64,000 bases of DNA from Streptomyces sp. NBC_00525 (GCF_036346595.1 NZ_CP107834.1:62001-126000); one strand, 5' to 3'; numbered from the stretch's first letter, positions 18,093-26,418 are shown. The notes: generated by a model not told the origin, from the sequence alone. Numbers and translations: made by a program.

Positions 18093-18113
18093 TGCCCCCT
18101 ATGGCAGGGGGCA
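18093..18113 (-). terminator. Hairpin downstream of TPR-like gene B
   Basis: TGCCCCC (18093-18099) pairs with GGGGGCA (18107-18113) around a 7-base loop, 72 bases after the stop of the minus-strand gene at 18185. It likely ends that transcript and separates it from the paralogue downstream. Confidence 0.55.
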
Positions 18114-18184
18114 ACAGATGCCGGCCGGATCAGAACTGCGGTCTCACGGGCGGCCACCCCGGCATGCCTCGGGTGGGCAGGGCC

Positions 18185-19555
18185 TCAGTATGGGGGATGA
18201 TCCTGCAGCCACAGGTGTGGCGTCTGTATTACGGGCGGTTGGGGTCGGGGCTGCTGAAGAACAGTCAGGGCCTCGTCGATCCGGCCGAGGTCGATGAGGT
18301 ATCCGGCCAGGTCATGACTGTTCCGACCGGCATGCCGTTGAAGGACGGTGACGGCTTCCTCTGTGCGACCGGCATCGGCGAGAAGCCCGGCGATGTGCTC
18401 CGCTGCGTACCACGTAGCACCTTCGGGGTGAGCACGGGCCCGTTCAACCGCCTCGTCGATCCCCTTGCAGGCGGCGATCAGTGGCAACCGCATCCAGTAC
18501 AACTCCCACTCGTCCTCACCCCTGCGCTTGACGTCGAGAGCTTCGAGGTACGCCAGGCCGTCGGCGGGACACCCCTGGTCGAGGTACAGCTCGGACAGGG
18601 CATGGAGAATCCAGTCGTCGCCGGGGTGGGCGTCGGCCTGGGCGCGCATCACAGCGATCGCCTCGTCACCCCGTCCGTGGCGGGCCAGGAGTTGCGAGAG
18701 CTGGTATGCCGAGTTCGGGTCGCAGACCGCGGTTTGATCCGTATGCCCGTATGCGGCGATCGCGCCTCCGATGTCGCCAACCTCCTCCAGGAGCTCCGCC
18801 AGCCGGTGTACGGCCTCCTCATGTCCGTCCAGCGCGGCGTAGGCGCGCAGTTCCTCGATCCGTCCGTGCCTGGCCAACAGATCGGCAAGCTGGTCTCGGC
18901 TGTTGATGGAGATGATCTGTCGGCGGTGGAGCAGGGCGATGGCCTCATCGATGTGGTTCTGACTCTCGCGGATCATCGCGAGTAGGCCGAGTGCCGTGTC
19001 GGGGTCGAGACCACGGGCGTGACCGCGGCCGCACCGTGGGCCGTCGCAGCGGTGGGCGGCCTGGATCTGGGCGTCGAGGAGCACCGCAGTCTCCTCGACG
19101 CGGCCGGCAACTGCGGCTACGTCGACCAGGGTGGTGGCGAGTACCCAGTCATGAACATGGGGCACGAGCAGGTTGAACGCCTCCTCGGCACGGCCGTGCC
19201 GGGCGAGTAGCCGTGTGTAGGCCTCCAGAGCCATCGGGTGCCCGGCTTCCATACGAGTCCGGGTGATATTGATCGCCTCGTCGGTGCGGCCCCAGCTCTC
19301 CAGCAGCTCGGCCGCGGCGACCACAGCCGTCCACCAGCCCGTCGCCACGTACGGGGCAAGCGCATCCAGCGCGTCGGCCTCTCGGCCCTGCTCACCCAGC
19401 GCCCGAGCCCACGCCAGCGCGCAGAACCACTCCCCGCGTCCGGCGTGCAGCTCCACAACATTGGCATGGCCCCGTTCAATCAGCCGCGTGACCAACGCTG
19501 GCGGGATGCAGCCGGACCGTGTCCGAGCCCGGTAGTCAAGATCAGTAGCGTCCAC
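18185..19555 (-). CDS. TPR-like repeat protein B (paralogue of 16550-17875)
   Basis: This 456-residue helical repeat protein has units such as WGRTDEAINITRTRME, HGRAEEAFNLLVPHVHDWV, QNHIDEAIALLHRRQ, HGRGDEAIAVMRAQADAHPGDDW and AGRTEEAVTVLQRHAG. It shares its layout with protein A, including the N-terminal '...PPALVTRLIERGHANVVELHAGRGEWFCALAWARALGE' segment, so the pair arose by duplication. GTG 19555 aligns with the paralogue start; TTG 19561 is possible. The function is unknown; a scaffold or regulator role is inference. It lies beside the IS cluster. Confidence 0.75.
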   Translation of the reverse strand: MDATDLDYRARTRSGCIPPALVTRLIERGHANVVELHAGRGEWFCALAWARALGEQGREADALDALAPYVATGWWTAVVAAAELLESWGRTDEAINITRTRMEAGHPMALEAYTRLLARHGRAEEAFNLLVPHVHDWVLATTLVDVAAVAGRVEETAVLLDAQIQAAHRCDGPRCGRGHARGLDPDTALGLLAMIRESQNHIDEAIALLHRRQIISINSRDQLADLLARHGRIEELRAYAALDGHEEAVHRLAELLEEVGDIGGAIAAYGHTDQTAVCDPNSAYQLSQLLARHGRGDEAIAVMRAQADAHPGDDWILHALSELYLDQGCPADGLAYLEALDVKRRGEDEWELYWMRLPLIAACKGIDEAVERARAHPEGATWYAAEHIAGLLADAGRTEEAVTVLQRHAGRNSHDLAGYLIDLGRIDEALTVLQQPRPQPPVIQTPHLWLQDHPPY

Positions 19556-19707
19556 GGCCAAGCACCATAGCGCTCACCCTCAGGCACTATCGGCCCGCCC
19601 GTCGTGCCCTAGGTCTATTGATCACGAGCGTTGTTGACACTCAGCAGGTCTTGAACATGACGAAGACCTCCGGTGTGGTGGGAGCTGTCTAGGGGGTGTC
19701 CGGAAAG

Positions 19708-20253
19708 TCATGGGAGCCAGAGTTGGAGGCAGGCGAGGGTGACCATTGCTTGGTAGTGGGCGGCTCGTTTGTCGTAGCGAGTGGCCAGGGCCCGGTTCTG
19801 CTTGAGCCGGCTGAAGCAGCGCTCGACGACGTTGCGCCGCCGGTAGGCGGTCCGATCGAGCCGGCAGAGACTCTCGCCGCGGCGCAGGCGCCCGTTGATC
19901 TGGTCGATCCGCTCGGGAATCGTCGCGGCGATCCCGCGCCGACGCAGGTAGGCACGGATCCTGCGGGCCGAGTAGCCCTTGTCCGCCACCACCCGCTCGG
20001 GCCGGGTCCGGGGCCTGCCCGGCCCCGGCCGGGCGATCCGGATGCGTTCCATGACCGGCTCGAACTGGGTGCAGTCGTTCACGTTCCCGCCGGTCAGGGT
20101 GAAGGCCAGGGGGCGTCCCCGACCGTCGCAGGCCAGGTGGATCTTGCTGGTCAGCCCGCCGCGCGACCGGCCGAGCGCCTCGCCCTCCCAGGGCCCCCTT
20201 TTCGGGCCCCGGCCGCGTGCTGGTGGGCCCGCACCGTGGTGGAGTCGACACAC
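19708..20253 (-). CDS. IS5/IS427-type transposase, ORF B
   Basis: This is the C-terminal part of the DDE transposase, meaningful from about GPKRGPWEGEALGRSRGGLTSKIHLACDGRGRPL onward. The second Asp is in VVADKGYSARRIR and the Glu in NVVERCFSRLKQNRALATRYDK. It is probably made only as an A-B frameshift fusion, so its own ATG is not meaningful. No internal stops are seen, so the element may be active. Confidence 0.85.
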   Translation of the reverse strand: MCRLHHGAGPPARGRGPKRGPWEGEALGRSRGGLTSKIHLACDGRGRPLAFTLTGGNVNDCTQFEPVMERIRIARPGPGRPRTRPERVVADKGYSARRIRAYLRRRGIAATIPERIDQINGRLRRGESLCRLDRTAYRRRNVVERCFSRLKQNRALATRYDKRAAHYQAMVTLACLQLWLP

Positions 20254-20540
20254 ACGATCGTCCAGTCGACCTGTCCGACGGCGTCACAGTGCTGCTGGAC
20301 GTGAGCCAGGAGGCGGTCCCAGGTGCCGTCGGCGGACCAGCGGCGGAAGCGTTCGTAGACCGTCTTCCACGGGCCGTAGCGTTCGGGCAGGTCACGCCAG
20401 GCGGCCCCGGTGGACAGCTTCCACAGGATCCCGTTCACCACCTGGCGCCGGTCCCGCACCGGCCGGCCCATCCGCCCCGGCGCCAGCAACGGAGCGATCA
20501 ACGCCCACGACTCATCGGTCAGTTCATGTCGACGCACCAC
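20151..20540 (-). CDS. IS5/IS427-type transposase, ORF A
   Basis: This 129-codon frame carries the N-terminal domain (MVRRHELTDESWALIAPLLAP...RQVVNGILWKLSTGAAWRDLPERYGPWKTVYERFRRW) and the first catalytic Asp in VCVDSTTVRAHQHAAGARKGG. It overlaps ORF B by about 100 bases. The run AAAAGGGGG in the overlap is a good candidate for a -1 ribosomal slip that fuses A and B into a full DDE transposase. Confidence 0.85.
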   Translation of the reverse strand: MVRRHELTDESWALIAPLLAPGRMGRPVRDRRQVVNGILWKLSTGAAWRDLPERYGPWKTVYERFRRWSADGTWDRLLAHVQQHCDAVGQVDWTIVCVDSTTVRAHQHAAGARKGGPGRARRSAGRAAG

Positions 20541-20604
20541 GAACGGAGTAACGAGCGATCGACTTTACGGACACGGCCTAGGAACTCACCGCACGGAGGT
20601 CTTC

Positions 20605-21554
20605 GTGTCCCACCGTAATGCCAGGCTGACCGTTTTCGGTAGGCAGCTGCTGGTCGAACGGGGCTGCTCGGGCCGTCCGATCGCGCACGTGGCGGCCGAG
20701 ATGGGCATCTCACGGGCCACAGCCCACAAGTGGATACGGCGGTGGCGAGCCGAGGGTCCAGCCGGTCTGCACGACCGGCCAAGCCGCCCACGCACGACGC
20801 CGCACCGCACCTCCGCCGAAGTCGAGGGTCTGCAACCTGCGCCAGGCCCGCAAACTGGGCCCCGCCCGGATCGGCCCGATCCTGGGTCTGCCCGCCTCGA
20901 CAGTCCACCGCATCCTCACCAGGCACCGGCTGAACCGGCTGGCCTGGATCGACCGCCCGACCGGCACCGTGATCCGCCGCTACGAACGCGAACGACCCGG
21001 CGAACTCATCCACGTCGACGTGAAGAAACTCGGACGGATCCCCGACGGCGGGGGACACAAACCCTTGGCCGCCAGGCCGGCCGGGTCACCCGCAGCCAGA
21101 TAAGCTTCGACTACGTCCACTCCGCCATCGACGACCACTCCCGCCTGGCCTACAGCGAGATCCACCCGACGAGAAGGTCGCGACCTGTGCGGACTTCCTC
21201 ACCCGCGCGGCCGCGTTCTTCCACCACTATGGCATCACCCCCATCGAACGGGTCCTTACCGACAACGCCTGGGCCTACCGCAAAGGCCTGGCCTGGAAAG
21301 CCGTCCTGGCAGACCTCGGTGCGACCGGCAGGCTCACCCGCGCCTACCGGCCCCAGACCAACGGCAAAGCAGAACGCTTCAACCGCACCCTGCTGGAGGA
21401 ATGGACCTACCTGCGGCCATACACCTCAAACGACGAGCGGACAGCGGCCCTGACAGACTTCCTCCACACCTACAACCACCACCGCTGCCACACCGCACTC
21501 GACGGACACCCGCCCATCAGCCGTGTGAACAACCCTGCGGGTCAATACAACTAG
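20605..21554 (+). pseudogene. IS481-family transposase, multiply frameshifted
   Basis: Read across frames, the product starts VSHRNARLTVFGRQLLVERG with an HTH (VAAEMGISRATAHKWIRRW). It continues LRQARKLGPARIGPILGLPASTVHRIL in a second frame, then HVDVKKLGRIPDGGGH, and ends FHHYGITPIERVLTDNAWAY...YRPQTNGKAERFNRTLLEEW. The rve-type D, D and E positions are still readable. At least three frameshifts (near 20830, 21060 and 21175) inactivate it. The GTG start follows GGAGGT. Confidence 0.85.
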
Positions 21555-21841
21555 TTGCTGGGTGCCGGTATCGGCATCCCCTCGGCCGGGACCCCTTCTT
21601 CCGTCGCCGCGAAGGACGGGTGGACCTCGCACTCCTCTGGCATCTCATCGGAAGGAACCGCACAGTTCGAAGGATCGACTGCGGGCTCGTTCTGGGACAC
21701 CTGCTCCTGCTTGGCCCCCTCCTTCGTGGACTCCGAACCGGGGGATGCAGGCGTGTCGCCCGAAGAGACTGAGCAAGCAGTTGAACCCGACAGAGCGAGC
21801 AGAGCAATAGCGGCGGAAGCGACAGCAGTGCGGATACGCAT
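21551..21841 (-). CDS. Small lipoprotein-like secreted protein
   Basis: This 96-residue protein starts MRIRTAVASAAIALLALSGSTACSVSSG: a basic n-region, a hydrophobic core and a possible lipobox ending at Cys23 (imperfect, STAC). The mature part is polar, rich in Ser, Glu and Pro with two further Cys (NCAVP, EECEVH), and is probably unstructured. ATG 21841 follows GGGGGGAA at a good distance. The TAG stop abuts the right end of the IS481 relic, so the C-terminus may have been reset by that insertion. The function is unknown. Confidence 0.65.
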   Translation of the reverse strand: MRIRTAVASAAIALLALSGSTACSVSSGDTPASPGSESTKEGAKQEQVSQNEPAVDPSNCAVPSDEMPEECEVHPSFAATEEGVPAEGMPIPAPSN

Positions 21842-22137
21842 AAGAAATTCCCCCCAAAGCAGACGTACTGGCACGGCGCTCGCCAGTCGATCAACCATCC
21901 CACCGAGCGCCGCGTCGGTGACGTGGAAGATGTGAAGCAATCGTGCGTACAGATGGCGGGTGCGCGGCGAACAGGCAGTCGACATCCCCAGACCCCTGAC
22001 ACGCACGCGGTGAGCAGCCCCCTGTAGTACTGGGGCGCTGGCTCAGCTTCCGTTGTCGGTATCGGTGAGCTAGTGGGCTGGGCCTGGCTTGCCTGTTCGA
22101 TCACATCGCCTGGTTGCACGCCCGCTAGCGTGACCGG

Positions 22138-22581
22138 ATGCCGTCTGTGAAACGGCGTCATTCAGTCCGCGCAATCATCCTCGACAAGGACGGGCGAGTC
22201 CTTCTTTGCCGGTTCGTGATTCCAGAGTTGGCGGGAACCGTGGTGTGGGCAACTCCCGGCGGAAAAATCGAGACGGGTGAAACGCCGCTTGCCACGCTGA
22301 GCCGCGAACTGCAGGAGGAGGTCGGGCTTGCCGTCCCAGCTGATCCGCCGCACGTTTGGCACCAGGAAGTTGTGGCACCCGGACATGCCGAGGGATACGA
22401 CGGCATCATCAACGACTACTTCCTCGTACGCACTGCCGCATTCAAGCCGCGCGGAACCCTGTCCTACGACCAGCTTGCCGCAGAGTGCATCAGCGGTCTG
22501 AAGTGGTGGCCCCCTCACGAGATCGCGTCCTATGCCGGTTCGGATCTGTTCTCCCCGCGCGACCTAGAGGTTGTCCCGTAA
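22138..22581 (+). CDS. NUDIX hydrolase, 3' end replaced by IS DNA
   Basis: The Nudix box is complete: GGKIETGETPLATLSRELQEEVGL (about residues 41-64, G-x5-E-x7-REUxEExGU), so it should hydrolyse a nucleoside-diphosphate-linked substrate with Mg2+. The start is ATG 22138 with no clear ribosome site, so it may be leaderless. The last codons (LEVVP, TAA) are encoded by CTAG plus the terminal repeat of the IS at 22568, so the native C-terminus has been cut and a new stop gained. The fold core appears complete at 147 residues, so activity may remain. Confidence 0.85.
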   Translation: MPSVKRRHSVRAIILDKDGRVLLCRFVIPELAGTVVWATPGGKIETGETPLATLSRELQEEVGLAVPADPPHVWHQEVVAPGHAEGYDGIINDYFLVRTAAFKPRGTLSYDQLAAECISGLKWWPPHEIASYAGSDLFSPRDLEVVP

Positions 22582-23437
22582 ATGATCTGCAGCATGCAGG
22601 CTGACCTGCTCGTTTGCCTGTCATCCGGTGAGGGTGAGGTTGTGAAGGCGGGCGATACCGAGCACGGCGTGGTGGACGCCGTCGCTCTTGAGGCGGCAGT
22701 CGCGGAGGATCTTCCAGCTCTTCATGCGGGCGAAGGTGTGCTCGACGCGGGCCCGGACCTTGCGGTGGGAGGCGTTGTGTTCCTCCTTCCAGGCCGGCAG
22801 CTCCTCGTCCTTGTGGCGGCGATAGTGCGGGATGGTCAGCCCGGTGCCCCGGCAGCCGCCGTCGGCGATCACCGTGGGGGTGATGCCGACGGCGGCCTTC
22901 GCACCGGAGTCCTGCCAGGCCACGCAGTCGTTGCGGTTGCCGGGCAGCGGCTTGCCGACGGCGACCACGAGGCGGGTGTCGGCGTCGATGACGACCTGGT
23001 GGTTGGTGGAGTAGCGGTAGTTCTTGCTGGAGGCGGCCACGGTCCGGTCACGGGTGGGAACCGGAGTGCCGTCCACGATGAGCACGGTCTCCTTGCGGAA
23101 CCGCCGCCGGGGCCGGAGGGCGAGAGCCGGCCCGAGGTGGGTGACGATCCGGTCGGCCGCCGACTTCGAGACGCCGAAGAGCGGGGCGAGTTGACGCAGG
23201 GTGAGGTTGGTGCGCCAGTATGCGGCCACCAGCAGCACCCGGTCCTCCAACGGCAGCGACCACGGTCGGCCCCTGCGGACCGGATCGGCTCCCTCACGCC
23301 GCAAAGCGGTGATCAACTTGCTGAACTGCCGAGGGCTCAGCCCGGTGAACGGGCCTATCCAGGAGGGCTCCGACGCCGTGATCACACCAGTCACCGCAAG
23401 ATCATCTCACCTCTGCCCAGCATTTACGGGACAACCT
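22568..23437. mobile_element. IS5-family insertion sequence, intact copy (870 bp)
   Basis: It has the same 14-bp inverted repeats AGGTTGTCCCGTAA / TTACGGGACAACCT as the copy at 6627-7498, in opposite orientation, flanked by CTAG at 22564-22567 and 23438-23441. The transposase frame is uninterrupted. Together the two copies bracket about 15 kb in inverted orientation, so recombination between them could invert that segment. Confidence 0.9.
22621..23394 (-). CDS. IS5-family transposase, intact
   Basis: This 257-residue protein has an N-terminal HTH_Tnp_4-like region (GLSPRQFSKLITALRREG...LRQLAPLFGVSKSAADRIV), then a DDE_Tnp_4-type catalytic core with VLIVDGTPVPTRD, VIADGGCRGTGL and KVRARVEHTFARMKSW supplying D, D and E. 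The frame is open throughout and fills the element. Its IS has inserted into the 3' end of the NUDIX gene. Confidence 0.92.
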   Translation of the reverse strand: MTGVITASEPSWIGPFTGLSPRQFSKLITALRREGADPVRRGRPWSLPLEDRVLLVAAYWRTNLTLRQLAPLFGVSKSAADRIVTHLGPALALRPRRRFRKETVLIVDGTPVPTRDRTVAASSKNYRYSTNHQVVIDADTRLVVAVGKPLPGNRNDCVAWQDSGAKAAVGITPTVIADGGCRGTGLTIPHYRRHKDEELPAWKEEHNASHRKVRARVEHTFARMKSWKILRDCRLKSDGVHHAVLGIARLHNLTLTG

Positions 23438-23441
23438 CTAG

Positions 23442-23879
23442 CACCGTGGCCGACGCCGGCAGTGATTCGCACTCACAGCGACGCGGCCGCCTCCGGGTAC
23501 CGAACGAGTCTTCGTACTGGGCCTCGGCTCGCATCGTTGGCCGGGTCATCGACAACGCTTCCCGGTGGTCGGCAGACTGTCGGGAAGACAGACGCCGGCG
23601 CTGGGGAGGCGACGTCCTTTGCTGCTGACGATTGGCGGTGTCGCCATCGCCCTTTGGCTTGTCCTCTTCATGTGGGTCGGCCGACGTCGGCGCATGTATG
23701 GCGGTGGTGGAGCATCGGCTGTGGAGACTTGGGGCGAGCTCTTCCATCCATCACAGCGTCATGTCCGACAAGAGCGGGAACGCCAACTCACCTGCCGAGA
23801 CGACGCCGACTCCGGTGCGCCGCCCAACTCTGTCGACCTCGACTCCGGCAAGGCGTTCATCCGGCTCGGCGGCACGGAG
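23442..23879. other. Gap between IS and TetR gene
   Basis: No supported gene is present. The + frame continuing from the NUDIX gene across the IS is open for a long way but reads into Arg-rich sequence antisense to the TetR gene, so the original NUDIX C-terminus is not identifiable. No clear terminator was found. Confidence 0.4.
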
Positions 23880-24581
23880 TCACCGGATGGGCGCGCCGTC
23901 CAGGTTTGCCGTGTCCGGCGTTGCGCGTGCGAGGGATTCGCCGAGGGCCGCCACCGCGTCCGTGAGCTGGTCCATCGCGTCGGTCAGGGAGCGGGACGGG
24001 TCGGCCTGCCAGGCGACGAACGCGCCGTCGAATCCGGCGATGGCGAAGTAGTCGAGGCGGTCGGCGACGGCCTGGGCGGTGTCGGGGCCGTAGGCGGCGA
24101 AGGAGTCGGCGATCATGCGGTTCATGTGGGCGCGGCCGTCGCGTCGCACCCGCTCGATGATCGCCTCGACCTCGCAGGCCTCCGCCGCGTCCATGACCTC
24201 GGCGTTCATGACCAGGATGAGGTGCAGCCGCAGGAAGTCGGGGTGGGCGAGGAAGACCTCGCCGGTGCGCTGGAGGTACCAGCCGAGCCGCTCGCGGACG
24301 CCGCACTCGCGCGGTGGGCGTTCCTGGGCCTTCGCCATGTGCTCGAAGAACGCGTGCGCGCCGCGCTCCATGACCGCGGACAGCAGCCCCGCCTTGGAGC
24401 GGAAGTGGTGGTAGACGGCGCTCTTGGGCACTCCTGAGACGCGGCTCAGTTCCGAGAGCGTCGTCGCCGCGAACCCGCGCTCGGCCATCAGGCGGGAGGC
24501 GGCCTCCAGGATCTCGTCCCGTGAGCGCCGTCCCCTGCGATTGCCGCTCTTGTCGCTCCTGGGTTCCACGCACCGAAGCAT
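23880..24581 (-). CDS. TetR-family repressor of the meta-cleavage operon
   Basis: This 233-residue protein has its HTH at residues 22-68: RRSRDEILEAASRLMAERGFAATTLSELSRVSGVPKSAVYHHFRSKAGLLSAV. The C-terminal ligand domain is helical. It is divergent from the hydroxylase gene 24830, with an inverted-repeat operator just upstream of that gene. The likely effector is a pathway substrate or intermediate. ATG 24581 is used; GTG at 24567 is an alternative that shortens a poorly conserved N-terminus. Confidence 0.88.
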   Translation of the reverse strand: MLRCVEPRSDKSGNRRGRRSRDEILEAASRLMAERGFAATTLSELSRVSGVPKSAVYHHFRSKAGLLSAVMERGAHAFFEHMAKAQERPPRECGVRERLGWYLQRTGEVFLAHPDFLRLHLILVMNAEVMDAAEACEVEAIIERVRRDGRAHMNRMIADSFAAYGPDTAQAVADRLDYFAIAGFDGAFVAWQADPSRSLTDAMDQLTDAVAALGESLARATPDTANLDGAPIR

Positions 24582-24783
24582 ACCCAGGGGCGCGACCGGG
24601 GCAGTCCGGAGTTTTTGTCCGGGTATGCCGGGCGCTCGTGTGCCGCGGTTCCGCAGGGCCCGGCGGCCGTCCGAACCCTGAAGCCTAGGCGTCCGGGTTC
24701 GTTCCGCACGTTGATTCTGCTGTGCGGAATCCGTCCCGTATGCCCTTGACCGGGCTGTTTGGGGCGTGTGACAGTCCCCACTA

Positions 24784-24814
24784 TTGGACTGAACGACCGG
24801 TCCAAAACTTGGAC
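24784..24814 (+). promoter_or_regulatory. Likely TetR operator: three TTGGAC half-sites
   Basis: TTGGAC (24784-24789), GTCCAA (24800-24805) and TTGGAC (24809-24814) form two overlapping palindromes: TTGGAC-N10-GTCCAA and the tight GTCCAA-AAC-TTGGAC. They end 15 bases before the hydroxylase ATG and 3 bases before its AAGGAGG site, so a bound repressor would block transcription or initiation. Confidence 0.7.
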
Positions 24815-24829
24815 GGCAAGGAGGCCGCC

Positions 24830-26377
24830 ATGCCCCAGAACTTCGACGCGGACGTCGCTGTCATCGGCTACGGCCCCACAGGGGTCGTCGGTGCCCTGAC
24901 CCTCGCGCAGCAGGGCGCGAGTGTCCTCGCTCTTGAGCGCGACAGGGACATCTATCCGCGGGCCCGGGCCGTCACGGTCAACGACTGGACCATGCGGATC
25001 TTCCAGGGCCTCGGCATCGGCGCGCGCGTCGAGAGGGTCATCGACCCGCAGCGTGCGCTGCGCTGGGTGACTTATGACGGCGACGAGGTGATGCGTATCG
25101 AGCACCCGCCGTCGACGCTGGGGTCCGGCCCGCGCTTCTACAACATCTACCAGCCGACCATGGAGAGCGAGCTGCGCGCCTGCGCGCAGGACCGGGGCGA
25201 GCTGATCTCGGTACGCTACGGCGCCGAGGTGACGGAGATCGAGCAGGACGACTCCGGCGTCACGCTCATCACCACGGACACCGCGACCGGCGAGGTCACC
25301 CGCTACCGCACCCGGTACGCCATCGCCGCCGACGGCGGCAGCAGCGCGACCCGGCAGCGGCTCGGCATCCCGCTGCTCGGCGACACCGGCGAGACGACCT
25401 GGGTGGTCATCGACTGCCGGGTCAAGCGCTGGTGGCCCGACCGCGACTTCCTCACCTTCTGGACGGACAAGGAGCGCCCGGTCGTCGACATAGCCCTGTC
25501 GGCCGGCAACCACCGCTGGGAGATCCCGCTCAAGCCTCACGAGACCGAGGCCGACTTCCCGACCGCCGCCGAGGTGTGGCCGCTGCTGAAGGCGCTGGGG
25601 GTGAGCGAGGATGACGTCGAGATCCATCAGCACGCCTTCTACCGCCACCACGTGCGCATGGCCGAGACCTGGCGCTCGGGGCGCGTCTTCCTCGCCGGTG
25701 ACGCCGCGCACCTGATGCCGCCGTGGGCGGGCGCCGGGATGCAGACCGGGATGCGCGACGCGCACAACCTGGGCTGGAAGCTGGGCCGGGTGCTCGCCGG
25801 ACGTCTGCCCGAGTCCTGGCTCGACACGTACGAGGCGGAGCGCCGCCCGAACGCCGCGTTCTACACCTCGCTCGCGGTGCAGCTCGGCCGGGTGATCAAG
25901 CAGGAGATCTCCGACGACGAGCGCGCCGCGCTGTCCGCGCCGCCGCCGCAGGGCCTGTGCACGCCGTTCGAGCCGCCGCTGATCGCACCTCCGGTGCTGG
26001 AGGCCGGCTGGCTGCGCGGCCCGCTCGGCGACACCAGCGTCGTCGGCCGGATGGTGCCCCAGCCGGTCGTCGGCGACACGGCGGGCCGGATGGCGCGCCT
26101 GGACGAGGTGCTGGGCGACGGGTTCGTGCTGCTGGGCGACGACGTCGACCCCTCGACGCTGCTGAGCGAGGAGGAGCGCCGGCAGTGGGACGCGCTCGGC
26201 GCCCGCTACCGGGCGGTGCGCCCGCGGAGCGCGTACACCGAGGGGCCCGACGAGCTGGTCGATCTGGAGAGCGTGCTCGGGCCCTGGCTGCGCCGGTACG
26301 GCGCCCGCGCGGTGGCCGTGCGCCCGGACCGTTTCGTCGCCGCCGCCGACGTCAGCGGGCTCGCCGTCCCGGCGTGA
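24830..26377 (+). CDS. mhpA: FAD-dependent aromatic hydroxylase, MhpA-like
   Basis: This 515-residue class A flavoprotein monooxygenase has the FAD-binding GYGPTG motif at 13-18, the DG motif at Asp168-Gly169 and GDAAHLMPP at 290-298. By family and context it adds an ortho hydroxyl to a 3-hydroxyphenyl (propionate/cinnamate-like) substrate using NAD(P)H and O2, giving a catechol for the next enzyme. The C-terminal 140 residues form the thioredoxin-like domain usual for MhpA/PheA types. ATG 24830 follows AAGGAGG. First gene of a six-gene operon. The exact substrate is inferred. Confidence 0.85.
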   Translation: MPQNFDADVAVIGYGPTGVVGALTLAQQGASVLALERDRDIYPRARAVTVNDWTMRIFQGLGIGARVERVIDPQRALRWVTYDGDEVMRIEHPPSTLGSGPRFYNIYQPTMESELRACAQDRGELISVRYGAEVTEIEQDDSGVTLITTDTATGEVTRYRTRYAIAADGGSSATRQRLGIPLLGDTGETTWVVIDCRVKRWWPDRDFLTFWTDKERPVVDIALSAGNHRWEIPLKPHETEADFPTAAEVWPLLKALGVSEDDVEIHQHAFYRHHVRMAETWRSGRVFLAGDAAHLMPPWAGAGMQTGMRDAHNLGWKLGRVLAGRLPESWLDTYEAERRPNAAFYTSLAVQLGRVIKQEISDDERAALSAPPPQGLCTPFEPPLIAPPVLEAGWLRGPLGDTSVVGRMVPQPVVGDTAGRMARLDEVLGDGFVLLGDDVDPSTLLSEEERRQWDALGARYRAVRPRSAYTEGPDELVDLESVLGPWLRRYGARAVAVRPDRFVAAADVSGLAVPA

Positions 26378-26418
26378 GCCCGCCACCACACCCCCGACCT
26401 TTCGAAGGAGAGCTCCCC

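Larger units (their letters stand above)
19693..20577. mobile_element. IS5-family (IS427-type) insertion sequence, 885 bp
   Basis: The imperfect terminal inverted repeats GGGGTGTCCGGAAAGTC (left) and GCCGTGTCCGTAAAGTC (reverse complement of the right end) match at 14 of 17 positions. CTAG flanks both sides (19689-19692, 20578-20581). The element carries two overlapping transposase frames on the minus strand, the usual IS427-group design. Confidence 0.85.
19631..21550. mobile_element. IS481-family relic interrupted by another IS
   Basis: The degenerate IS481 transposase at 20605-21554 appears to belong to an element whose left end is now displaced. TTGTTGACACTCAGCAGG at 19631 resembles the reverse complement of the right end, TTGTATTGACCCGCAGGG (21533-21550). 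Removing the inner IS (19693-20577 plus one CTAG) restores a continuous leader GAGCTGTCTAGGAACTCACC. The outer ends are approximate, and no target duplication was found. Confidence 0.5.

Noticed and set aside
24488..26389. 633-codon minus frame opposite the hydroxylase
   Set aside because: Antisense shadow; Gly/Arg/His-rich and lacking motifs, while the plus frame has full FAD motifs.
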